NCBI GenBank assembly: GCA_049999725.1
Contig: JBNGIS010031157.1
Coordinates: 1-25,133 of the forward strand
Length of the DNA: 25,133 nt
Source of the DNA: Haplomitrium mnioides
Lineage: Eukaryota > Marchantiophyta > Haplomitriopsida > Calobryales
Direction: 5' to 3'
Positions within the stretch are counted from its first letter, which is position 1, and every line of letters starts with the position of its first letter. Shown here piece by piece: positions 18,746 to 25,133 of the stretch. Both the position numbers and the translations under genes were made by a program. Under the pieces are notes generated by a model. The model saw only the letters and a list, made by a program, of their open reading frames with translations. It was not told where the DNA came from and did not search any database.

Positions 18746-20440
18746 TCTTTGGATTGGGAATATGTTGTACGTAATGTCCGAGTGAAGTTCTTATAAAGAA
18801 AGGTACGCTTGATCTGGTTTGGTGAACTTATTCGAGTGACATCAATGAAGACGATATTGGGTGGCAAAATTGGACAGGATATGAGGAAGGTCCTATGAAT
18901 AGCAAGGTAGGCTATGGTCAAGGGATCATGTCGATAATGGATAGTTTCATATGGACAACATTGTAGGTTTCAATGACATGATCAAATGATCACCACGGTC
19001 TAAAATGGAGGAATATTCTACATAAGATACAAAAAACCTTTTGTCCTAGCTGCATTCGAAAGATAAGGAGTGTACAAGCTTTAGAAGGGATGACAAGTGT
19101 CTAATATTTAGAATCAAGGATGGTTTGATACTTTAACTACTTTGGGCAACATTCATCTACGAGATACAACTCTTTGGAATATGCTTTGAGTGAAGAAAGA
19201 TGTGAAATACGTTCGTACGCTTTGCTTAACGGGAGGAATCTTGATCGTGTCGTAAAGAGTGAACAATCAATTATTTGTAAATATGAATTTCTAGGATAGA
19301 TACAAGTTGAAAAGTATATTAAATAGGTCATATAGAGTAAGGATCATACACACTAATAGATTTTATACATCTAGACTATGAGACAAAATGAACCATGGAG
19401 GTAGATCATTACTCTTTATATATGATCAAGCTATATAGCAATGTGATGCATGCAAGTACATCAAGCTACTAGTCAATTTCTTGAGCAAACAATGTGTAAT
19501 CCTACTCTCTTATAGCTTGAGGCGACTAGGACTTTGATCCCTATATTTGGTTCAACTTATGTTGGAATAGTCATGGAAATCATAAGAGATAATAACAAAT
19601 GAAGGTGGAAAAACAATTACATAACAAGGAAGGTGGTATTTCTTCCGGTTTTAGTCCTTTCTTTTCTTCCTTCCGATTACTAACACAAGGTGAATAACAA
19701 CAATGAGGACAACACTACAATTAGAGAGAGAGACTCCTCTTTTTGTTCTAGTCTCATGCACTTAACCTCTCTTAAACACAAACAATAGATAGAAAAGGCG
19801 AAGAGCACTAGAAACTAACACACACAAAATGATAACAAGATAAGAACATACTCTTAACAGAATTTTATATAACAGAGGACATTACAATACCTGAGAACAA
19901 TACTACCGCTTACAATTGTTCACTTAGAGATGTGGTTGATGCTTTGGAGGAGCGTCTTGATTTTTCTTTCCTTCACTTGATCTTTCTTTAGAGTCTTGGT
20001 CTTGAGTAGACCAATTTTAGAACTTTGCTCACGTATTTTGTTGAATCTTGTTTTCACTTCTATAAACTCACTTTAGGAACAACTTTGCAACCACACTGTA
20101 TCTTTTGGCTTTAGCTCTTCGATGCCACTTAGTCTTCACTTGCCGGTTCGATCTGGATCTTCTCATATCTCTTTTGAGGCGTTTCTTCTTCTTGCTCAGA
20201 TCAATACTTCAATAGCTCCACAAGCCTCTCGAGATAATCTTTCTAAGTGCACATCTTGAGCAACGTAGCCAGGATTGAACAAAAGAGCCTTCAACATTCG
20301 GAATGGGATAAACTTTGGAGGACTTTGAAAGAGGATGAGATACAAGAGACTAGGGGACAATAAAATGTAGAGGAAGAGGTGTTAATAATGAGGGAGACTT
20401 AGACAAAAGAAGGAAACAACACACGAGACCTAACTTCAAA
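18746..20440. other. AT-rich stretch without recognised gene
   Basis: The sequence changes character after the integrase break. It is AT-rich, with stops in all frames. A purine run AAAATGGAGG near 19002-19013 could be mistaken for a polypurine tract, but no LTR start follows that I can pair with another copy. TGTTGGAATAG at 19560 looks like an LTR start, also unpaired. A weak - strand frame lies at 19920-20297 (listed separately). It probably holds decayed mobile-element or intergenic DNA. Confidence 0.5.
19920..20297 (-). pseudogene. Possible degraded frame on the minus strand
   Basis: Read from ATG at 20297-20295 to TGA at 19922-19920, the frame is 126 codons long with four internal stops, three of them TGA. 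Its second half is rich in Lys, Glu and Leu (for example IEELKPKDTVWLQS). A TATA-like word lies 150 bp upstream on the same strand. No family is recognised, another frame is equally Lys-rich, and it may be chance. Confidence 0.2.
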
Positions 20441-20450
20441 TCTTTTCTCT

Positions 20451-20460
20451 CCTTTTATAC
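20451..20460 (-). promoter_or_regulatory. TATA-box-like motif on the minus strand
   Basis: The minus strand reads GTATAAAAGG here, a good plant TATA match, followed downstream by a pyrimidine-rich stretch. No gene that it would serve can be confirmed. Confidence 0.3.
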
Positions 20461-20833
20461 CCAATACTTTAACATAATGGAATAGAAATGGAAACATGGA
20501 TTTAACTCAACATGAAGAATATTCTTTTGAAAGTACATACCCTTTTCCTTAACTTCTTTGATCTTTGTCTTCTCTTTATCACTTGAGAGTTTTTGATGCT
20601 TGCCTCTTTTTGAAATGATTATTCCATAGTCTGTATGGTAAAGCAAGTGTTCGAATCCTAACTCTATTATATATAAATTCTAACCCATGAGATTCTACTA
20701 ATGAAATCATTATTTGGTTGTTATTATCGTTGTATATTGATGTCGCTCTTGGGAATTGTTTCCAAGTTGATGTTGAGTCGATGTAGATAATTTTGAGCTC
20801 CAATTCTTGAGTTTGAGAACTTCAAGAACTTTA
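20461..20833. other. AT-rich stretch, nothing recognised
   Basis: This is short AT-rich DNA with no sustained protein similarity. It lies between the region with the TATA-like motif and the first recognisable copia integrase words. A TGTTCGAATCC word at 20648-20658 resembles a tRNA box B but has no convincing partner. Confidence 0.5.
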
Positions 20834-21170
20834 GAGCCATACTGGAAGTGGCACATAGTAGAAGTGGCACGTGCCCTAATGAATGAGAAGAATATGTCTT
20901 ATCATTATTGGGTAGAGGTAGTGTCAACTACAATTTACATTATGAACTGCACTCCTATAGCAACAATTCATAAAATGTTATCAAAAGAAAAGTTCACAAA
21001 AATGCGTCCAGAAATTTTACATTTGAAGTGTTTGGTTGTATTGTATATGTACATATGCTTGCAAAGACATGCAACAAATTGGATCCAAAAGCGAAGAAAT
21101 GTATATTCATTTGATACTCAAATGAGCATAAAGACTGCATGTGTTTTTGTCCTACTACACGCATATTGAG
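20834..21170 (+). pseudogene. Ty1/copia integrase C-terminal part (decayed)
   Basis: The frame reads WHIVEVARALMNEKNMSYHYW and VEVVSTTIYIMNCTP, the conserved end of the copia integrase core (usual form: NRHIVEVARAL...NRTP). KEKFTKMRPEILHLK follows. A weak match to the next block (GY-type) ends at 21167-21169. The catalytic D-D-E residues would lie upstream and are not visible. This is the 5'-most recognisable part of a + strand copia element that continues to 23399. Confidence 0.8.
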
Positions 21171-21260
21171 GGTGAGTAGAGACATTTTTTTTACAAATTA
21201 AGTACCTGGTTTGGTTAGAAAGCTGTTGATAATATAGTTGATATAAAAGAAAAACATGTC

Positions 21261-22210
21261 GTGTCAAAAAAAAGTCAACAAACTCACGAATTAATTAGTC
21301 CGCAAGGTGAAAGCAACAATAGCAACAATAGTACATGGCAAGAAAGGTTGTGCAAGAATTTGGAGCAACATACTCCAATTATTTTGCAACCTAGAAGTAT
21401 TAAAGAGATGACAACTGCAATGTCTTTAGGCAAAGAAGGTAGCAATGAGTCTGAGAGTACGGATGAAGAGCTGAGGTTACTCTTAGCTACAACATCAAGA
21501 CAAATGCAATTGGATCAACATGTGCAAAGTAAACTTTTGCACAAAAGTGAAAAGGTGAAATACCATGTTGATAAAATAATGCACAATGAAGCCTTTGCAT
21601 ACTATTATGCAAACATGGTGCAAATTATTACAGAGAAAAAACCTGTAATTTTTTATGAAGTTGTAGGTGACAAGAGATGGGAATTTGCAATGATAGAAGA
21701 GATGGATGCTCTTCATAAAAATCAAACATGGGAGTTGGCTACCTTACCCTTCCTTGAAAGAAAGAAAGCCATTGGATGTCAGTGGGTCTACAAACTGAGG
21801 AAGAATGAAGATGGCAATATAAGCTGATTCAAAGCAAGGCTAGTGTCCAAGGGGTATGCTCAAACCCATGGGATAGACTATGAGAAGACATTAAACTTTG
21901 TGGTAAGAATGACAACTATTCGGGTAGTCATTGCTTTGGTTGCAGTGAAACAGTGGACCTTATAGCAAATGGATGTGAAGAATGCATTCTTGCTCGGAGA
22001 ACTAGAAGAAGAGGTGTATATGGTGTAGCAATCTGGTTTCGTTGATTTGGAGCATCCTAATCAAGTATGTAGGATAGGCTTTACATGGGTTGAAGCAAAT
22101 GCCTTGAGTATGGTCCAACAAGATAGACGAATATATTGTTTTAGTGGGATTCAAAGTGTTAGATGCATATTACTCTCTGTGTGCTAGATAAAATGAAGAA
22201 AGGTATTATG

Positions 22211-22213
<3 letters not shown>
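21261..22213 (+). pseudogene. Ty1/copia reverse transcriptase, first part (decayed)
   Basis: The open frame 21261-21827 (188 codons) covers a low-complexity linker (GESNNSNNSTWQE; DEELRLLLA), then the RT start WEFAMIEEMDALHKNQTWEL and KKAIGCQWVYKLRKNEDG. After TGA at 21825-21827 the same frame goes on with FKARLVSKGYAQTHGIDYEK, VRMTTIRVVIALVAVKQW and [20 protein letters not shown], with a stop before QMDV. From about 22060 it is scrambled, and it runs into an (AT)n tract where the YVDD catalytic box should be. Confidence 0.88.

Positions 22214-22302
<89 letters not shown>
22214..22302. repeat. (AT)n microsatellite, about 89 bp
   Basis: An uninterrupted AT dinucleotide run sits inside the + strand copia RT. 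It lies between a KGIML-like block and NVQDIVEV, the site where copia elements encode LLLYVDDML. Confidence 0.97.
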
Positions 22303-22580
22303 CATAATCACATTATGACAGGAGGGAATGTACAAGACATTGTTGAGGTAAAAAGTTAATTTAACATGGAGGATCTTGGGGAGCTAAGACACTTCCTTGG
22401 TATTGAGGTGCTAAAAACAAAGCAAGTTATCTGGAGGATGCAACGACAACATGCTCTAAACATGTTGTCAAAATATGGGATGACATGTTGCAAATTGATT
22501 GCAACCCTCTTAGATCAAAATACCAAGTTGATCAATCATGAAGGGCAATTGATTGAAGATCCAATTGGTTTCAAGTAGAC
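22303..22580 (+). pseudogene. Ty1/copia reverse transcriptase, last part
   Basis: After the AT tract the frame gives GGNVQDIVEV, then 22366-22578 open: MEDLGELRHFLGIEVLKTKQ, RQHALNMLSKYGM and EDPIGFK. These are the standard copia words (DLGxxxxFLGIE; YxxxxLxxxGM) of the RT thumb and connection. The frame ends at TAG in the word normally continuing as YR..VGSLxY. Confidence 0.88.
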
Positions 22581-22794
22581 GGTAGTAAGCATTATCTACA
22601 TCACCATCACCAAACTAGATGTGAGCTATGATGTGAGCATGGTAAGTCAATTTATGCAAGTTTCAAGGAAGCTACATCTTGATACAGTGCACCGAATTCT
22701 TCGGTATGTGAAATCCACAATATAGTATGGACTAATTTTTGATAATAGCAACAATTTTCAACTTTTTGGTTTTATAGATGCAGATTGGATAGGA

Positions 22795-22830
22795 AGTGCT
22801 CAAATAGCTTTCGTAGTGCTCAAATAGCTT
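22795..22830. repeat. Short tandem duplication, 20-bp period
   Basis: AGTGCTCAAATAGCTT is at 22795-22810 and 22815-22830, within the RNase H of the + copia remnant. It disrupts the frame just before the SSKKQP block. Confidence 0.9.
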
Positions 22831-23006
22831 GGAGCAGTAAGAAGCAACCTATTTTGCATTCTCGAGCATGGAGACTGAGTATAGGGGTGCAACAATGGCT
22901 GAAACTTTTGCATGATTTGGATGTTAGTGTAAAGAAACTAGTGACGGTTCAATGTGATAATATAAGCAATATTCAGTTAGCCATCACTCTAGTGTTTCAC
23001 ACGCAC

Positions 23007-23035
23007 TCAAACCTCATTGAAGTGCATTATTATTT

Positions 23036-23120
<85 letters not shown>

Positions 23121-23141
23121 AAACCTCATTGAAGTGCACTA

Positions 23142-23152
<11 letters not shown>
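23007..23152. repeat. 34-bp duplicated segment flanking a GA tract
   Basis: TCAAACCTCATTGAAGTGCA and the 14 bases after it occur at 23007-23040 and, with two or three changes, at 23119-23152. Both are followed by dinucleotide repeats. Confidence 0.9.
23039..23117. repeat. (GA)n microsatellite, about 79 bp
   Basis: A perfect GA run starts in the codons for the conserved V-R-E-R word of copia RNase H, which is naturally GTGAGAGAGAGA-like. Confidence 0.97.

Positions 23153-23218
<66 letters not shown>
23149..23218. repeat. Compound (GT)n(GA)n microsatellite
   Basis: GT repeats at 23149-23182 pass directly into GA repeats at 23183-23218. They follow the second copy of the duplicated HSNLIEVHY-coding segment. 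Confidence 0.97.
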
Positions 23219-23220
<2 letters not shown>

Positions 23221-23225
23221 ATTTG

Positions 23226-23307
23226 CCAAGTTGGTTGACTTGCAGTACATCAACAATGAGGATCAACCAACTTGGTTGACTTGCAGTACATCAACAATGA
23301 GGATCAG
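23226..23307. repeat. 41-bp tandem duplication
   Basis: CAAGTTGGTTGACTTGCAGT and the following bases up to GAGGATCA at 23226-23266 are repeated almost exactly at 23267-23307. It doubles the LVDLQYINNEDQ-coding segment of the copia RNase H end. Confidence 0.92.
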
Positions 23308-23384
23308 CTGGCTGATATCTCTACGAAGGCATTGGGAGTAGACAAGTTGCAGAAATTTAGGAAGCAACTTAATGTATATGCGTT

Positions 23385-23399
23385 GAGCTTAAGGGGGAG
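23385..23399 (+). other. Polypurine tract of the + strand copia element
   Basis: GAGCTTAAGGGGGAG directly follows the pol end and is the typical plant copia primer site for plus-strand DNA. The next bases, TACTAAGATTG, resemble a decayed LTR start (TGTTAAGATTG type). The LTR of the opposite element begins 9 bp further on. Confidence 0.8.
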
Positions 23400-23408
23400 T
23401 ACTAAGAT

Positions 23409-23666
23409 TGTAAAGAAATCGAGGAGACAAATCTTTGGAGGCAAATATGAGAGATCATATTCAACACAATGGATTTACAAAAGGGAAGAGGCTTGCGGCA
23501 TGACGGCACTCTATCTTCGATCTCCTTCCTTTTCTCTCTACATACTCTATATTTATACTTAAATTTACCTTAAATTAACTTAACAAAACTAACCCTAAAG
23601 AGGGTCTAAAAAATAAGTCTCTACCGTCATCCCGGCAGGTTACGTATTGAGCTTGGTATTTCAACA
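23409..23666 (-). repeat. Copia LTR (3' LTR of the minus-strand element), ~258 bp
   Basis: On the minus strand the segment starts TGTTGAAATACCAAGCTC, directly after a polypurine tract, and ends TTTACA. It therefore has the TG...CA ends of an LTR and a plausible length for a small copia LTR. The mate LTR would lie beyond the right edge of the window, so identity between LTRs cannot be checked. The right boundary is firm; the left boundary is inferred from the CA end. Confidence 0.7.
23550..23557 (-). promoter_or_regulatory. TATA box of the copia LTR
   Basis: The minus strand reads TATAAATA, about 110 bp after the LTR start, where the U3 promoter of copia LTRs lies. Confidence 0.5.
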
Positions 23667-23681
23667 CTCCCCCTCAAGCTC
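23667..23681 (-). other. Polypurine tract of the minus-strand copia element
   Basis: The minus strand reads GAGCTTGAGGGGGAG immediately before TGTTGAAA. It is nearly the same word as the + element's tract, facing it. Confidence 0.88.
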
Positions 23682-23710
23682 AAGCCAATGTCAAGCACTC
23701 CCATAATAGT

Positions 23711-24373
23711 TCAAAACTTATGTAGCTTCTCTGCACCTATTGACTTTGTAAAAATATCAGCTACTTGCTCATCTGTATTCACATACACCAAATCAATCTC
23801 ACCTTCAAGTACCTTCTCTCGTATGTAATGGTAATGAACTTCAATGTGTTTCATCCTTATATGAAACACCGGATTGTTTTCCAGTTGTATGCTGCTTATG
23901 TTGTCACAATACAAAGTCACAAGCTCTTGCAGATCATGTCCTAAATCAGACAATAGCTTGTGTAGCCAAGCTATTTCACATGCAGCCATGGCTGCTCCTC
24001 TATACTCTGCCTATGTGCTTGACAAAGCAACTGTAGGTTGCTTCTTACTACTCCAACTCATAGCAGCACCTCCAATATTGAAAACATAACCACTTGTAGA
24101 TCTTCTGTCATATGTATATCCAGCCCAATCAGCATCAGTATATCCAAAAAGTTTTACTTCAACTCTATATGCATAAAATAAACCATTGTTCAATGTGTCT
24201 TTTGAGTAACGTAATGTTCTCCTTGTTGCATCTAAATGTGGCTTTCTTGGCACTTGCATAAACCAACTAAGTACTCCCACATCATGAGACATATCTGGTC
24301 TTGTCATGGTGGCATAAATCAAACTTCTAACTATTTTTCGATACATGATTGGATCTTCCAATTCATCTCCCAA
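23711..24373 (-). pseudogene. Ty1/copia RNase H, minus strand (few stops)
   Basis: The frame at 24373-24011 gives EDPIMYRKIVRSLIYATMTR, FMQVPRKPHL, LFGYTDADWAG (first Asp) and STSGYVFNIGGAAMSWSSKKQP. TAG stands where TEAEY needs its catalytic Glu. Then 23989-23711 gives AACEIAWLHKLL, TLYCDNISSIQLE (CDN Asp), FHIRMKHIEVHYHYIREKVL and EQVADIFTKSIGAEKLHKF. It is clearly better preserved than the + strand element, so it is probably younger. It is downstream of the RT at 24394-24902 and upstream of its polypurine tract. Confidence 0.9.
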
Positions 24374-24902
24374 ATCAGCTCTTAACTTTGCATTCTATTC
24401 AAGTGGAGTAGAAATAGGCTTATATGTTGTCATACCGTATTTCTGTAACATGTCCAAAATATACTTTCGTTGAAGTAACCAAATACCTTGTTGTGATCTT
24501 ATTACTTCTATACCCAAGAAGTACATAAGTTCTCCCAAGTCTTTCATATCAAATTCTGCTCCAAACCTCTTCTTAACATTTTCAATCTGCAGCTTATCAT
24601 CACCAGTAATAATCAGATCATCAACATATATCACTATGATGACCAAATCTGTATTCGTTTTCTACACATACATAGAGTAATTTGCCTCGTTGATGACAAA
24701 TCCAATACTCTATAGAAACTTGTTTATTCTGCTTGTCCATGCTATGGGTGCTTGCTTTAATCCATATAAAGCTTTCTTCAACTTACACACATAATTTGGA
24801 AACTTATAGTGTACATATCCTTGTGGCTGCTCCAGATACACTTCATCATATAACTCTCCATTTAAAAAAGCATTCTTTACATCCATTTGATGTAAATCCC
24901 AT
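24374..24902 (-). pseudogene. Ty1/copia reverse transcriptase, minus strand, 5'-truncated
   Basis: Reading leftward from 24902, it gives [40 protein letters not shown] and ALYGLKQAP-like words (one change), then VIIVIYVDDLIITGDD, with the catalytic YVDD on the minus strand at 24614-24628. MKDLGELMYFLGIEV and RKYILDMLQKYGM follow. In-frame stops occur near 24718, near 24664 and just before 24390. The N-terminal RT part is missing because the element breaks at 24902. Confidence 0.92.
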
Positions 24903-25133
24903 TGTTAGGGTCCAGGATGGGAGCTACAGATGCATGCAAGGAGAGACAAAGGAAGACGAAATCGAGGAAAATGAAGAAAGCAAGCAAGCAAATGGCGGAA
25001 TCGGCAAACAATGGACACTGTCCAAACGGAAGATTCTCAGAAATTCAACCAAGACTTTTATAGGATTTAGTTTAAAAATATTTTTTATTATATTCAAAGT
25101 AGAAAAGTTACTTAGGATCTAGAATTACAATTG
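24903..25133 (+). mobile_element. Possible LTR start of another element (partial)
   Basis: The minus-strand copia RT stops abruptly in the codon context before DLHQMDV. The next bases read TGTTAGGGTCCAGGATGGGA, like a plant LTR 5' end. The remaining 231 bp are purine-rich and then AT-rich, with no known protein. The other end is outside the window, so an LTR insertion is only one reading. A simple recombination junction is the alternative. Confidence 0.35.

Larger units (their letters stand above)
22581..23384 (+). pseudogene. Ty1/copia RNase H with microsatellite and duplication damage
   Basis: It begins with decayed IIYITITKLDVSYDVSMVSQF. LFGFIDADWIG follows (first catalytic Asp, 22777-22779), then a truncated SSKKQP block, HDLDVSVKKLVTVQCDNIS (Asp of CDN at 22956-22958), FHTHSNLIEVHYYFVRE, and after the simple repeats LVDLQYINNEDQLADISTKALG and DKLQKFRKQL. 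The TEAEY region with the catalytic Glu is corrupted. Two short duplications (20-bp and 41-bp periods) and GA/GT tracts lie within. Confidence 0.87.

Noticed and set aside
19002-19013. AAAATGGAGG as the polypurine tract of the Ty3 element
   Set aside because: No TG LTR start follows, no matching LTR exists in the window, and the integrase is truncated upstream, so the 3' end of the element is probably missing.
19560-19570. TGTTGGAATAG as an LTR start
   Set aside because: No second copy and no adjacent polypurine tract or primer-binding site.
20648-20658. TGTTCGAATCC as tRNA T-arm or SINE box B
   Set aside because: No acceptor stem, anticodon arm or convincing box A at a suitable distance.

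Overview
The window looks like nuclear DNA of a plant. It holds decayed Ty3/gypsy and Ty1/copia retrotransposons of plant type, long AT, GA and GT microsatellites, and no intact cellular gene. The host lineage cannot be fixed from the sequence. The MTase-bearing Ty3 type resembles elements I associate with streptophyte algae and non-seed plants, so a fern, lycophyte, bryophyte or gymnosperm is a weak guess.

Layout. (1) 1-1078 is a GC-rich, CpG-rich, pyrimidine-rich flank with no recognisable gene. (2) 1079-16355 is a tandem array of seven copies of a unit of about 2.28 kb; the first copy is 5'-truncated. Each unit carries, in order, a gag-like segment, a retropepsin-like aspartic protease (PR), a spacer, a C5-cytosine DNA methyltransferase domain (MTase) of about 307 codons, and a linker. 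All copies are pseudogenes. (3) 16356-18745 is the rest of the same Ty3-type pol: reverse transcriptase, RNase H and integrase, cut off before the third integrase catalytic residue. The last MTase copy runs into the RT in one reading frame with only two stops between the repeat edge and the first RT block. The MTase was therefore a domain of the retrotransposon polyprotein, upstream of RT, and not a chance neighbour. (4) 18746-20833 is AT-rich with nothing clearly recognisable. (5) 20834-23399 is a decayed + strand copia pol, interrupted by (AT)n and by GA/GT tracts. (6) 23409-24902 is a less decayed - strand copia element: LTR, polypurine tract, RNase H and RT. It meets the + element tail to tail. 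(7) 24903-25133 may be the start of another LTR.

Reconstruction (inference): the parent element was gag / PR-MTase-RT-RNaseH-IN. A block from late gag to the MTase-RT linker was amplified in tandem, and the far-right copy still joins the native RT. All copies share the same protease active-site change and the same premature TGA codons, so the amplified sequence was already dead. Later decay was mostly base substitution, much of it of the C-to-T kind expected in methylated DNA. I believe MTase capture by retrotransposons has been reported in dinoflagellates and a charophyte alga. The tandem amplification of a protease-methyltransferase block is the part I do not know to be described.
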